Shown: one piece after another, positions 35,110 through 47,317 of the stretch
Layout of the letters: every line of letters starts with the position of its first letter
Position numbering within the stretch: the first letter of the stretch is position 1
Assembly (NCBI GenBank): GCA_963920525.1
Contig: OY986439.1
Coordinates: forward strand, 42,105,485 to 42,169,484
Reading direction: 5' to 3'
DNA: 64,000 nucleotides
Source of the DNA: Dichetophora obliterata
Lineage: Eukaryota > Arthropoda > Insecta > Diptera > Sciomyzidae
Notes under the pieces: model-generated
Databases searched by the model: none
What the model saw: the letters and a program-made list of their open reading frames with translations, nothing else
Told to the model about the DNA's origin: nothing
Made by a program: the position numbers and the translations under genes

Positions 35110-35750
35110 CATTTAAACTTAATTTTAGCCTTATACGACCCATAACGACTAAAATGTAGAATTTTTATTGGTTTGGGAGCGGTAAAAGGGGGGTGTGGCA
35201 AATTTTTTCCCCTCAACCTTCTCGTACTTGAAACAAATTTACTGCCAAAATTTAGGTTAATCGGTCTAGTAATTTTGGAGTCTATAGGCACCACACACAC
35301 AGACACATATCGTTTTGCCTTTTATACACATACATAGATATTGATTTGTGGGTGGTAAAAGTGGGCGTGAAAACATTTATATCTATTGTGACCGCCTCTT
35401 GAAGCACCTACACAGCAAGTTTCACTATAAAAATATGTAGAGCTCCTAAATTGCCATGATTTCGAAAAAGTGGGCGTATATATATTGCCACCACGCCCAT
35501 TTTTTGTACTGTTACCGACAGTAAAAATCTGAACAAAACTACTAAATTTTAGTTTTGTACGATGAAAACCGTCTGATATATACCCTTTTTTTGGTTTGTC
35601 GATAGCGCAAATTTGGCTTGTGTGGGAGGTACCACGCCCATTTAACCAATCCTTACAAAACCTCAGAGAAACACTCTCAGTTTTAGTATTCCTGAAAATT
35701 TCATAAAGATCGGTTCAGCGGTTTTGGAAAACGTCTAGAAACGACAGAAA
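35110..35750. repeat. Dispersed repeat with GTGGGCG/CCACGCCC motifs
   Basis: It contains CGGTCTAGTAATTTTGGAGT followed by CTATAGGCACC and an ACACACAGACAC tract, then AAAAGTGGGCGTG, CCACCACGCCCATT, ACCACGCCCATTT and AAGATCGGTTCAGCGGTTTT. I recognise this as the kind of non-coding dispersed repeat frequent in higher flies. No protein. Confidence 0.5.
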
Positions 35751-36526
35751 AAAGTCTACCTTGACCAAAAACCTAAAACTTATTTAAAACTACTTATTTT
35801 ATGATATTATTAAGAGAAACATTTTAATTTTATTAATTTAAGAAATTTCTTTATAAATTCAATCAACATGATGATCAAATCGTGTGCACTGTTTCACAAA
35901 TATAGTTTCCTTTTTCGTAAATGTTTAGTAAATGTTTCGTAAACTTTTTGTTTTAGTAAAAAAAGAACGCATTGGCTAAAGATAATAGAAAAATGGCTGA
36001 GGCAAGAAGAGGACAATATATTAAATTTGTTTGGTAATTACTAAATTACATAACTACTTTACTACCGAATTACTTAATCACCCAATTTAAATTTAAGGAC
36101 ATTTTGTCGCGTGGGTTATGTCGCGTGAGTTACGGCAAATATTTTTGGAAACTCAATATATTTTTAAATAAGCAAAGTCCACAGGTTAAGTGGGTTTATT
36201 AAGGAACTTCACTGTTTTCCCATTATTTAAAAGTTAAAAACAAAAACAAGTTATATGGAAAAGTTCGCTGAGTTTTTACAATCTAAACATGCTTGCAAAA
36301 CACACTTCCTTTTTTTTGTCGCGTGAGTTACGCCTATATTTACCACTGTCATTTTTAATTAGTTACAGGAACGACAATTTTGGTAGATCATACCACTACT
36401 ATGTCTTGTAAGGTATATATGTACATAAGAAATTTTTTTTACATTAATAACATAAACTTCCGAGAAAACTTAGCTTTAAGTCGTACGCATGTCGCGTGAG
36501 TTACGATGGAAATGCCCATATATATG
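35750..36526. mobile_element. Non-autonomous element with GTCGCGTGAGTTAC repeats (copy 1)
   Basis: It is homologous along its length to 61415-62209 (shared AAGAGAAACATTTTAATTTT, GCACTGTTTCACAAATRTAG, TTACTTAATYACCCAATT). Its right end is GGAAATGCCCATATA. The word GTCGCGTGAGTTAC occurs at about 36119, 36317 and 36490, where the other copy has TGTCCCGTGCGACC. The left terminus has been lost in the flanking GTGGGCG repeat. Confidence 0.65.
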
Positions 36527-36783
36527 TAAGATAAGAATATAGAAGATGGCATATGCATAATGTGACCAACATTTTCAAAGCAAAAAGAAGTACACGCACA
36601 GACTTTAAAAAGAGGTACAAAAGAAGTACATAGAATAAATATAGAAGTACCAAATAGAAGTACATCCACACAAAAAAAAAAAGATGAAAAGATGTAAAGA
36701 TGCATAAGTAAAGCTATTAAACAAAACGTTTATTTTATAAGAGATTCAAAATAAGATCCAGCTAACATTTCATTGCTTATTAA

Positions 36784-37178
36784 GGTAGTAGTCCAGTGTG
36801 ACGAATTCAAAAAATAATTTTTTTTATATTTTTCGCAATAAAGTATCAAAACTAAATTTTAAAAATATACTCTAAAAGACTTAACCCGAAATTTTAAATA
36901 TTTTTAAAGTTACAGCCAAAATAAGAGAGAGCGTTGTAACGTATATGAAATTGCTGTAAAAACTTTAAACGCGTTTTTCTCAAAACTACGTTTTCGAAAC
37001 TTCGGGGAAACACATACTAAAAGCTATTCAACCGATTTGGCTAAAAATTTCACCCCAAAAACTTTTAGACATCAATAAAAAATGTTAAAATTTCAAAACA
37101 ATCGCATTTTATTTTCTTATTTAAGGAAATTTATGAAAAAGTTAAAATTTCGGTCGTCACATTGGCCTACTTACTACC
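36784..37178. mobile_element. 395-bp MITE, TTAA duplication
   Basis: TTAA at 36780-36783 and 37179-37182. TIR GGTAGTA..GTCCAGTGTGACGA versus GGTAGTAAGTAGGCCAATGT. It shares the TTAA|GG...CC|TTAA layout with the elements at 22523 and 46240. Confidence 0.8.
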
Positions 37179-37412
37179 TTAATACAAATAAATTTTGTGA
37201 AAAAACTTTTTTATTTAAAATCAAAAATAAAATAAAAAAACAATATAAATATATCTAAGCACTTATCGCGCACGCAATTACTATCAATCACAACTCCAAA
37301 AGCACACATTTTCAGAAGAGCCAAAAAACCTATGAGCCGATGCAGAAGCAACGAAACTAACATAAGAACAAACAAACAGAATTTTTCCAGTTAAAAAAGA
37401 TAGTGATATAAA

Positions 37413-37559
37413 AGGTCTGTTTCTGTACTAACTTTAAGTAATTGTAATAGAATAGAGTGGCATTTTGCATGTTATTCTTTTCTCTCGAGTTTCAAAAGTT
37501 TGTAAAATAACGCTTACAAGCAACTTCAAGTTACTTGAATCGAGTACAGAAACAGACCT
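37413..37559. mobile_element. 147-bp MITE, TAAA duplication
   Basis: Perfect TIR AGGTCTGTTTCTGTACT at 37413 and inverted at 37543-37559. Flanked by TAAA on both sides. Too small to encode anything. Confidence 0.8.
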
Positions 37560-40164
37560 TAAATAATTTTTGTGCAGTAGTTAGAGAGGTGTATTTTGAA
37601 TTGATTTATGAAAAAATTGTCAAAAAGATGTCAAAAAGAAGTACAACAAGTAAAAAGAAGTACTTTAAGCGTACTTCGATACAAGAAGTACAGCGAGCAA
37701 AAAAGAAGTAAAAAACTCCCAAAAGGAGTACGGTTGGTCATATTACATATGCACCAAGTTTCTTTCAGAAATTATCAACCATAATTAAAAAAATTAAGCC
37801 GCGGACTGCTGGGAAACTGTCCGAAACATATCAACACATATAAGCAATTAAGAGTTTAACGCGCTGGCTGTTGAACTTAATGAGCTCTTACAACTCGTGA
37901 AAAAATTGACACAACTGGAATGAATATTTGTATCTAACACAATTTGAGGCAGCTATTTTCAGCAGCCCAATAAATCCGTCAAAACTTTTTGCTGTTTTTG
38001 TTAATTTACTCAGAGCATAATTATAGGCGAACTTCAATTGCAATTAATTTCTCTCACAGGCTATTATCAAGTGGCCCCTAGCAACGCTTTTGTTGTTACA
38101 TTGTTCTTTCATAATATGTGGCTCTTATTATGGCGTCAACCACCTCCACGACTGACTGCTGTGGAAAAATAAAACTGTAGAAAAACAATGCGTTTATCGT
38201 CTAACGAGCTGACACTTTATTGCAAGCGAAGCACGCCCTTAAGTCACCAGAGAACTTAAGCTAAAAACATTGACTGCATGAAAGTCAGCCTGAAAATGGA
38301 CAGCAGCTGATGATGATGTTGAAAAGTTCAGAGGACTTTATGGTGTCAAGTTTCATCAACTAATAAAAATGATGGTGTCTGTTGAGTGGTTTTTTCGTGC
38401 CAGTTTTGGATGTACTCGTACTCATAAAGATAATTTAATACTAGTTAATTGTTAAGAATATAGTCAAAGTTCGACAACGAGGTGATGGTATGTATAATGC
38501 TTTCATTGCTATTAAATAAGTTTCATAAGCAGAGACTAAGTTAAATATATATTTATGTGACCAACTTTTTTAATGAATGATCATAAAAGTTATACCAGGC
38601 TTGACATCTATAAATATTAATTAAACTCATTTTCTTTTTCTTTGTTTGTTTGGCAGATTTTATTTAAATTTGATGCATATTCATGTTATTGTTTGCAAAA
38701 AAAAGTATGCAAAAAAATTTCAACTGTGAAGAAACTCAAAATTTGATACTGTACATGCTATAAACAGGGGTTTTAGTACAATTTATATCCAAGTACTAAA
38801 ATAGTGTACTGTACATGATTAAACATGAGCTTTTGAGATCAATATGCGTATGGATTGACACCTTAATAACTTTTTTAAATGGTAAAAAATTGGTATGAAA
38901 ACCTCAATCATCTAAAGAATTTGTTGTTTTTTTGTTAAATTAATACAACAAAAGAACTTCATTAAAATGCATTACACTATGAATAAATTTTCCTGATTGC
39001 AGGCAGCTTTGCATGGCAAAATAATTTGCATTTTAATCAGCACAACACACAAAAATGCACATACAGTATTTATTTACTTGCAAAGAATTTCACATGCAGC
39101 GCCTGAAAGTTAGCTAAGCCAGGAACATAATTCTCAAACTATGCAAGTGCATTATATGAAAAATATAGGAATGCACAACGTTTTTATCATGTACGTCTAT
39201 CACTCCGTGCATATCTATGCGGTGAAGAGTCGCGAATATTTTTTGTGCCACGACGCGAGCATGTTCTGCAGATTAACAATAATACCCTTTTATATTTTAT
39301 TATATGCAGTAGAGAAAATAAATAAAAATGTTAAATTTATAGCAAGATGAACATACATAACTGTGTAAAAGCTTTACCTTATTATTTAAATGTTTTTTTT
39401 TTTTGTTTTTGCTTTTTTCCACAAGAACGCTTCAAGCTATATACTTTATAAATGCCAACACGTTGCAAATTCATCATTTACAACATGCATTTTATTTTCT
39501 GCCATAAAAAGAGACCAAAAAAATCGAGGCAACAAAAGAATAGCAGGAGTAAAACCAGAAAACAAGAAATTACATTAACAACGAAACACTACACGAAAGT
39601 TTGCCCTTAACGGATTTTTTTTTAATTATCAATTTTAAATGCATTTTAACGTTATGCACTTGCAAGCAAGCCAACTTAATGGCAACCATTTATCACTGGC
39701 TGCTTTCAATGGGTGCGCCAGCTCTACCCACGCAGCCAGCTCCTACCTTCTCAGCATATCACGACATGTAAAAATCAGTGAAAAAGTTCAAAGTGCAAAA
39801 TCCAAAAATGTAGTATGCAACACTGCTTAAATATATGCATTGCAATAACTGACATCTGCAAGAAAAAAACGCATTGCTGTAGGAAAGAAAACATGAAAAA
39901 TGATGTTATGATAATGATCATGATTTCGTGATGGTTTTATAAAAACAGCGGAAGCATTGAAGGCATTTAAGTTTGAAGTTACTAGGTTTGAACTATCATA
40001 GCTCATGTTAAACCTATGCCACAGGCAGTTGGTATAAAAAACATGAGGTGGGTCACAATAGAAGGCGCATAAGATAAACATACCTCAACAATACCTCAAC
40101 ATATAAAAATATACTTTATATATTATCTGATTTGAATTGTTTTCCAGTATCATAGAAGAATTCG

Positions 40165-42755
40165 TAACAGTAGTAATATATGTAACAGTAACAGAAACAG
40201 TAAAAGTAACAGCAACAATAACAGTAACAGTAAATGTAGCAGCAGCAGTAACAGAAACACTAACAGTAACAGTATAAGTAAAAATAAAAGTAAAAGTAAC
40301 AGTAACAATAGCATTAAGCAGTGGGAGTAACATTAACAGTAGCAGTAACAGTAACATTATCAGAAACAGTAACAGTAAATGTAACAGTAAGAGTAACAGT
40401 AAGTGTGACAGTAACAGTAACAGTAGCAGTAAGAGTAACAGTAGCATTAACAGTAGTAGTAGCAGTAGCAGAAGCAGTGGAAAAAGCAGTAACAGAAACA
40501 GGAACAGTAGCAGAAGCAGAGGTAATAGCAGTAACAGTAGCAGAAGCAGTGGCATAAGCAGCAACAGTAACAGTAAATTTAACAGTAACAGTAACAGTAA
40601 GAGGAAGAGTAAGAGTAAGAGTAAGAGTAAGAGTAAAAGTAAGAGTAAGAGTAAGAGTAAGAGTAAGAGTAAGAGTAAGAGTAAAAGTAAGAGTAAGAGT
40701 AAGAGAAAGAGTAAGAGTAAGAGTAAGAGTAAGAGTAAGAGTAAGAGTAAGAGTAAGAGTAAGAGTAAGAGTAAGAGCAAGAGTAAGAGTAAGAGTAAGT
40801 GTAAGTGTAAGAGTAAGAGTAAGAGTAAGAGAAAGAGTAAGAGTAAGAGTAAGAGTAAGAGTAAGAGTAAGAGTAAGAGTAAGAGTAAGAGTAAGAGTAA
40901 GAGTAAGAGTAAGAGTAAGAGAAAGAGAAAGAGTAAGAGTAAGAGTAAGAGTAAGAGTAAGAGTAAGAGTAAGAGTAAGAGAAAGAGAAAGAGAAAGATT
41001 AAGAGTAAGAGTAAGAGTAAGAGTAAGAGTAAGAGTAAGAGTAAGAGTAAGAGTAAGAGTAAGAGTAAGAGTAAGGATAAGAGTAAGAGTAAGAGTAAGA
41101 GTAAGAGTAATAGTAATATTAAGAGTAAAAGTAAGAGTAAGAGTAAGAGTAAGAATAAGAGTAAGAGTAAGAGCAAGAGTAAGAGTAAGAGTAAGAGTAA
41201 GAGTAAGAGTAAGGGTAAGGGTAAGAGTAAGAGTAAGAGTAAGAGTAAGAGTAAGAGTAAGAGTAATAGTAATATTAAGAGTAAAAGTAAGAGTAAGAGT
41301 AAGAGTAAGAGTAAGAGTAAGAGTAAGAGCAAGAGTAAGAGTAAGAGTAAGAGAAAGAGAAAGAGAAAGATTAAGAGTAAGAGTAAGAGTAAGAGTAAGA
41401 GTAAGAGTAAGAGTAAGAGCAAGAGTAAGAGTAAGAGTAAGAGTAAGAGTAAGAGTAAGAGTAAGAGTAAGAGTAAGGGTAAGAGTAAGAGTAAGAGTAA
41501 GAGCAAGAGTAAGAGTAAGAGTAAGAGTAAGAGTAAGAGTAAGGGTAAGAGTAAGAGTAAGAGTAAGAGTAAGAGTAAGAGTAAGAGTAAGAGTAAGAGT
41601 AAGAGTAAGAGTAAGAGTAAGAGTAAAAGTAAGAGTAAGAGTAAGAGAAAGAGTAAGAGTAAGAGTAAGAGTAAGAGTAAGAGTAAGAGTAAGAGTAAGA
41701 GTAAGAGCAAGAGTAAGAGTAAGAGTAAGTGTAAGTGTAAGAGTAAGAGTAAGAGTAAGAGTAAGAGAAAGAGTAAGAGTAAGAGTAAGAGTAAGAGTAA
41801 GAGTAAGAGTAAGAGTAAGAGTAAGAGTAAGAGTAAGAGTAAGAGAAAGAGAAAGAGAAAGAGTAAGAGTAAGAGTAAGAGTAAGAGTAAGAGTAAGAGT
41901 AAGAGTAAGAGAAAGAGAAAGAGAAAGAGAAAGATTAAGAGTAAGAGTAAGAGTAAGAGTAAGAGTAAGAGTAAGAGTAAGAGTAAGGGTAAGAGTAAGA
42001 GTAAGAGTAAGAGTAAGAGTAAGAGTAAGAGTAAGAGTAATAGTAATATTAAGAGTAAAAGTAAGAGTAAGAGTAAGAGTAAGAGTAAGAGTAAGAATAA
42101 GAGTAAGAGTAAGAGCAAGAGTAAGAGTAAGAGTAAGAGTAAGAGTAAGAGTAAGAGTAAGAGTAAGGGTAAGAGTAAGAGTAAGAGTAAGAGTAAGAGT
42201 AAGAGTAAGAGTAAGAGTAATAGTAATATTAAGAGTAAAAGTAAGAGTAAGAGTAAGAGTAAGAGTAAGAGTAAGAGTAAGAGTAAGAGCAAGAGTAAGA
42301 GTAAGAGTAAGTGTAAGTGTAAGAGTAAGAGTAAGAGTAAGAGAAAGAGTAAGAGTAAGAGTAAGAGTAAGAGTAAGAGTAAGAGTAAGAGTAAGAGAAA
42401 GAGAAAGAGTAAGAGTAAGAGTAAGAGTAAGAGAAAGAGAAAGAGAAAGAGTAAGAGTAAGAGTAAGAGTAAGAGTAAGAGTAAGAGAAAGAGAAAGAGA
42501 AAGAGTAAGAGTAAGAGTAAGAGTAAGAGTAAGAGTAAGAGTAAGAGTAAGAGTAAGAGTAAGAGTAAGAGTAAGAGTTAGAGTAAGAGTAAGAGTAAGA
42601 GTTAGAGTAAGAGTAAGACTTACAGTAACAGTAACAGTAACAGTAGCAGTTTAAGTAAAAAAAAGTAAAAGTAAAATGAAAAGTAACAGCAGCAACAGCA
42701 GTAACAGAAGTAGTAACAGTGACAGTAGCAGTAACAGTAACAGTGGTATCTTCGG
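40165..42755. repeat. Hexamer satellite (GTAAGA)n with (GTAACA)n borders
   Basis: The core 40600-42630 is almost pure GTAAGA; the borders 40165-40600 and 42620-42755 are GTAACA/GTAGCA variants. Marker variants (TAATAGTAATATTAAG at about 41107, 41264, 42037, 42218; AAGTGTAAGTGTAAG at about 40797, 41727, 42308) recur with offsets of about 930-954 bp, showing a large internal duplication. The minus-strand frames of poly-Leu and Ser-Tyr repeats are artefacts of the repeat. Confidence 0.95.
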
Positions 42756-43865
42756 TACCACTTTTGGTGCCCGAGATATAAGACCTTATATTCATTTGTT
42801 TGAAAAAGTTAAAAAATTGCATTCAAGTAAACATTTTCCAAAAACAAGAAAATGCATATGCAAAAAATATGCAAATTATTAATTTGCCATATTTAAGGAA
42901 AACGCCAACGCTATACTTAAAATCGCCAAAATTTAGACAGTTAGATAACAATTATTAGTTCTGTGCTACCTCGAGTTTACCTTTAAATTTCAATATCCTT
43001 CACACATGACCTTGTAGGTAAAAATCAAGAGTGGCATCATGTTTGCCAAAACATTGTTAGTTAAAGTCTTACAAAAATCAAAGCATTTTGAGATCGTGAT
43101 TTTTTTATGTTTTTCTTAAAAAACAACTTTGTCCTTGTGGGAGAGGAAGACATCCTTATTTTTTTCTAAAATTTTTTTGGGTGATCCTGACCACCCAAAG
43201 TAACTTCTGAGATCTCTTAAAATACGATCTAATTTTTTCGATACGCCCTAATCTATATCATTGGTAGGATTTCTAACACAACCGCAAATTTGACTTTATG
43301 CGTATGTATTTGTTAGCTTGTTTTTTATAAAAAAATTTTCATTTAGACTTTATTTAATTGTCTCTATTATGAAATAAAGCACATAATTTTATTGGCCATA
43401 AATTATGAAACCATAATGCCAAACGTTTTTGCAAAAAAAGTGCTCAAAAAATTTTAAAAATCTTGTCTTTAAACGTTGATTTTACCACAAATAACACAAG
43501 TTGGTCAAAAGTTTATATACTGTTTTTATTGGCTAGGTTATCCTTAAATTTAAAGTCCCAATCACCAACTACTTTAAACACTTTTTAAAAGAGTTACAGA
43601 TCAAAAAAATTTTGTACTTTTTTAAGGTGTGTTTTTGAGGCTTTAAGTCAAATGCGACTGGTATTTTATCACTAGACGCACCCAGTTTCTATTGCAGATC
43701 TTATTTTTTAGTCTAGTTCTCTACGAAAATGCGTGGGGAGCGAAGAAAATAACACTTTTGCACATTCCATATATTTCATGGGTGCTCTAATACACATTGA
43801 TTTTTCCATTGAAATATTCAGATTGAAATGTCAATCAATTTTTGAAAAACAAAACTTTTACTCAC

Positions 43866-43962
43866 CTTTTGCATATAAACTGGGGTTGTATGTGGCAAAT
43901 TGACATGTTGGCATGTTCAATTGATTCACCATTCCCATGGACATACGTGACACTGATGCTCG
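43866..43962 (-). CDS. Host gene, internal exon B (cytosolic tail)
   Basis: A 97-nt exon lies between an acceptor CCATTACAG and a donor AAAAG|GTGAGT. It enters in phase 0, matching the end of the exon at 54863, and leaves after one base of a codon, matching the next exon at 24976. It encodes RASVSRMSMGMVNQLNMP then TCQFATYNPSLYAK. The serine/methionine-rich stretch with RxS motifs looks like a cytosolic tail with possible kinase sites (inference). Only this frame works at both junctions, which is the main support. It is isolated by introns of about 10.9 kb (right) and 18.9 kb (left), both full of transposable elements, and is easily missed by ORF length filters. Confidence 0.78.
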
Positions 43963-44567
43963 CTGTAATGGAGGGATGAGAAAATTAATATATAATTTTA
44001 TTTTGTTTATTTAAATTAAAACAAAATACAGGGCATTTTGTTTTATATCATAAATTTGGATAGAGATATGCGGGTTTAGTAAAATTGAATTTTTTTTTAA
44101 CTAAAAAGTATTCTAAATGTTAGGGATGAGTAGATCATGTGGAATGCATCCTTCTCTGCCATCTATGACTTCTCTGCCAATGAATCGAATAATTGCTTCC
44201 GCAGATATAAAGCTCATGTAACATTTGTGACGTGTTTTCTGTCTGTCCACCTACTTATGTAAGGCATTATTGCATAGGTATTTATTAAGTATGAGAAATT
44301 AATTTTCCCATACAATACAATATGGCATTGCAGTATAGTTTTTCACTACGCATCTTTTAAAAAAATACCTTCTGGCCTGAAACTGATAGCAACTTGAGTT
44401 ATTTTTAGTCTTACGATAAAAAAAATCATTAAATAAATAGCAAGTAAATGCAAATATATAAGAAAAGCACGTACAGAAATTCAGAAATAATTATTTTAAA
44501 AAATACCAAGCTTTTTTAAAAAAAAATCTAATTTCACTGCAAGCATTGACAAAAATTTATTAATAAC

Positions 44568-45200
44568 TTTTAAATACAAATTCTAAATGTTTGATAGTTT
44601 AAATCATTCTAGATTTTAGGCACAAATTCTAGTTGTTTGATAGTTCAGAAACACTGAAACAGCCTGAAGACTTTTCAGCAAATCTCAAAGTAACTTCAGT
44701 AACCATGCTTTGTTAGTGGCGAATTCTAACAGGTTGTTTGACTCCATAATAACATAAGCATAAACTAAAGTATAGCTAAAAAAACAACAACAAGATATAT
44801 GAAAGGGAGAAAAACTGAGAAATTTGCACTGAAATCTCATCGCCTCTGTAATGTAGTGGGCTTAAATGCGCTTGCAAGGCGATCACGGCCCGGGTTCGAT
44901 TTCCGTCAGTGGCATCACAAAGATTTCTGATGAAGCCTGTAGCAGGACCAAAATTGCAATAAAATCAGCTAGTGATGTTTTCCTTTTCATATTGAAAATG
45001 TTGTTTTTGTTGTTTATTTGGAAAAAAAATCGTTAGAGCAATTAGTTGTTCCTACCTGACCTAAAGCTCAGTAAACGATTTTAAACTATCAAACAACCAG
45101 AATTTGTATTTTAAATCAAGAATAATTTAAACTATCAAATATTTAGAATTTGTGTTTAAATCATAGAAAATCAACATAATAAATAACAAGGTCATATAGA
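44568..45200. repeat. Foldback family, copy 1 (pair of arms)
   Basis: Left arm 44568-44655 contains AAATACAAATTCTAAATGTT + TGATAGTTTAAAT; right arm 45075-45180 is its inverse (ACTATCAAAC..AGAATTTGTATTT). The 15-bp phrase TTTATTAATAACTTT lies outside both arms (about 44557 and 45208). Each arm has an internal two-fold repeat of the same phrase. A tRNA-like sequence sits in the loop. Confidence 0.7.
44841..44914 (+). ncRNA. tRNA-like pseudogene or SINE head
   Basis: GCCTCTG at the 5' side pairs with CAGTGGC at the 3' side in six of seven positions, and the B-box region reads CCCGGGTTCGATTTCC. D and anticodon arms are not clean. It is located in the loop of the foldback copy at 44568-45200. Confidence 0.5.
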
Positions 45201-45904
45201 AAAAACTTAATTTATTAATAACTTTAAAAATTGAAAAAATTCGAAGAATCGGATACAGAAGCTGCAGGAAAAATTTTAAATCAATCAACTGAAATTGCTT
45301 GTGTTCTGATGTCTATTATGCAAAAAGACAGATGCATTTTTAAAAACTTTACTGTGATGGATTTTTTAAAAATTAATTAAATTCAAATATTGCATAATAT
45401 TTATTTGGTACTAGGCTCAAATAAAGTTCTAAACAAATTATTTTTAGCATTATAAAAAAACAACACAGTGCAGTATTTTATTTTTTGAGAAACATTTTTT
45501 CATCCAAAAAAAAAATAATGAATGTTTGTTCTTTATAATGGAGCAAAAGGCCTTAAAAAAACAAATTTTTACAAGTACCTATAAAAAGCAAATTTTGAGA
45601 GGTTTTTTTAAATGGTTTAAAGATTTAATAATTTAATAAAATAAAAGAATAATATTTAAATTAAAAAATTTAAAGTAACATTAAGTTAATTACAAAAATA
45701 CACCTTATTATTCACATCAGTAGATTTTATTACATTTCATTATTATTTTATTTTATTACATGTTACATTCATTTTTCATTATTTCTGTATATGTGTTCAA
45801 TTTTTTTTATGGTATTTTAGCCAATGCTGCATCAATAGTTGTTCCTAATCGTGTTGTACAAATATTTGGATTGCTTATCATTTGTAAATTAAATTTATGG
45901 AAGA

Positions 45905-46084
45905 GACAAGAATTATAGAAACAAGATTACGACATCCGCATGTTTTACCGCTTAGTTACGTAATTGGAGCCAACTGTTCCTATTGGCTAAAAAAAGATAG
46001 CTTATAAGGAAAAACATAGAGATGGCAACATTCATTTGGCTCCATTGACTTCAAAGTCATAATCTTGTTTCTATCATTCTTGTC
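45905..46084. mobile_element. 180-bp MITE, GACAAGAATKATAGAAACAA ends
   Basis: TIRs of about 28 bp: GACAAGAATTATAGAAACAA then GATTACGAC, with the inverse at 46057-46084 differing in two bases. Target duplication not clear. No coding capacity. Confidence 0.75.
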
Positions 46085-46239
46085 AAAAAGGAATTGTTTA
46101 AGTGCCTGTAAGCATTCATGTCATCAATCGCAATTAAAATCTCCACCTAAAACAATTATCATTTTGTAATAATTTTCATCCAGTTCAATGGAACACTACT
46201 TTTTTTGTTGTTTCGATAGCCAATACACAATCCTTTTAA

Positions 46240-46947
46240 GGTATAATATACGTGTAAAAAGAGAAAAACAGTAGCTTGTTGTTAAACATTTTTTTGAGGT
46301 ACAAGGAGTTGTTATTTTTTTAATTTTATACGGGTCATTGTACATAAAAACCACTTAAATAAATTTTTTTTTTTGTCAATTTTCTGGCTTTTTATAGAGG
46401 TCGATAAAAATGAAATTGAAAAAAAAAATACAAAACTGTTCGATGAATATGGCCTTTTCCATGTATCTGACACAAACAAATCAAATGTCATGTAAAGTAT
46501 AGGTCAATAATTGAGCATCCCATTAACGAAAGACTTCCGGGGTTTTTTTTTAAATTATGGTAAATGTTTGAGTAAAAAGTTTTAAAGAAAAATAGATTTT
46601 TGCGCGCTTTTTTGTCAATTAAAAAAAAATAAAAGGAAATAGATACTTTAATTTAGGTGGGATGCTTAAAGGACAAATTTAGAAACAAAATGCAATAAGA
46701 TTCATCGAAATTGAAGCAATAAATTTTGAGTTACCTATCGAACCGTTCTGGATGTTGTTTTTTTCAATTTCATTTCTAACGACCTCTATAGAAAGCCAGA
46801 AAATTGCTAAAAAAAAAATATTTCTATAAAGTATTTATATGTATAATAACATGTATAAATTTCAAAAAACTATAACAACTCCTTGTACCTCAAAAAAATG
46901 TTTGAAAAAAAGCTGCTGTTTTTCCATTTTCACACGTTTATTATACC
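46240..46947. mobile_element. 708-bp MITE, TTAA duplication, long inverted arms
   Basis: TTAA at 46236-46239 and 46948-46951. TIR GGTATAATAWACGTGT continuing ~180 bp inward (shared GAGGTACAAGGAGTTGTTAT, TTTTCTGGCTTT.TATAGAGG). The rest is AT-rich. It belongs with the TTAA|GG group at 22523 and 36784. Confidence 0.85.
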
Positions 46948-46959
46948 TTAAAGTTTTTT

Positions 46960-47205
46960 CTAAATGGCCTTGTTATTTATTATGTTGATTTTATATGATT
47001 TAAATACAAATTCTAAATGTTTGATAGTTTAAATTATACTTGATTTTAAATACAAATTCTAGTTGTTTGATAGTTTAAAATAGCTTAAAGCTCAAAAAAC
47101 GATTTTAAACTATCAAACAACTAGAATTTGTATTTAAAATCAAGTATGATTTTAACTATCAAACATTTAGAAATTGTATTTAAATTATAGAAAATCAACA
47201 TAATT
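46960..47205. repeat. Foldback family, copy 2 (tight ~245-bp palindrome)
   Basis: The forward arm (46985-47085) and inverse arm (47098-47205) of the ACAAATTCTARNTGTTTGAT family are almost adjacent, with a centre near 47091 (AGCTTAAAGCTC). It should form a long hairpin. Confidence 0.8.
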
Positions 47206-47317
47206 ATCTACAATTTTTTAGAACATTGTAATGACGTTACTTCAATAGATTGTGTGCTTTGCCACAAAAATAGCAAACAAAATAGTTCAATTAATTGTTC
47301 TAACTTTGACCTTAAGC

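Larger units (their letters stand above)
36547..37758. mobile_element. ~1.2-kb element with AGAAGTAC subterminal repeats
   Basis: Ends GCATATGCATAATGTGACCA (36550) and the inverse TTGGTCATATTACATATGC (37734-37752). Repeated AGAAGTAC words lie next to each end (36585-36665, 37635-37710). Two smaller MITEs sit inside (36784-37178 and 37413-37559). No coding region. Confidence 0.65.
24977..43865 (-). other. 18.9-kb intron of the host gene
   Basis: This is the interval between the terminal exon (24976) and the 97-nt exon (43866) of the minus-strand host gene. GT-AG ends are visible on the minus strand. It holds the piggyBac-like MITE, the 2.7-kb long-TIR transposon, foldback DNA, several MITEs and the 2.5-kb hexamer satellite, each described separately. 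I see no convincing gene in 25658-26959, 29670-32340, 33150-34318, 34525-35090, 37760-40090 or 42760-43865. These are AT-rich with homopolymer tracts. Confidence 0.7.

Noticed and set aside
40085..42822. Poly-Leu and Ser-Tyr-repeat frames on the minus strand
   Set aside because: Products of the hexamer satellite; all frames lack stops because the unit does.
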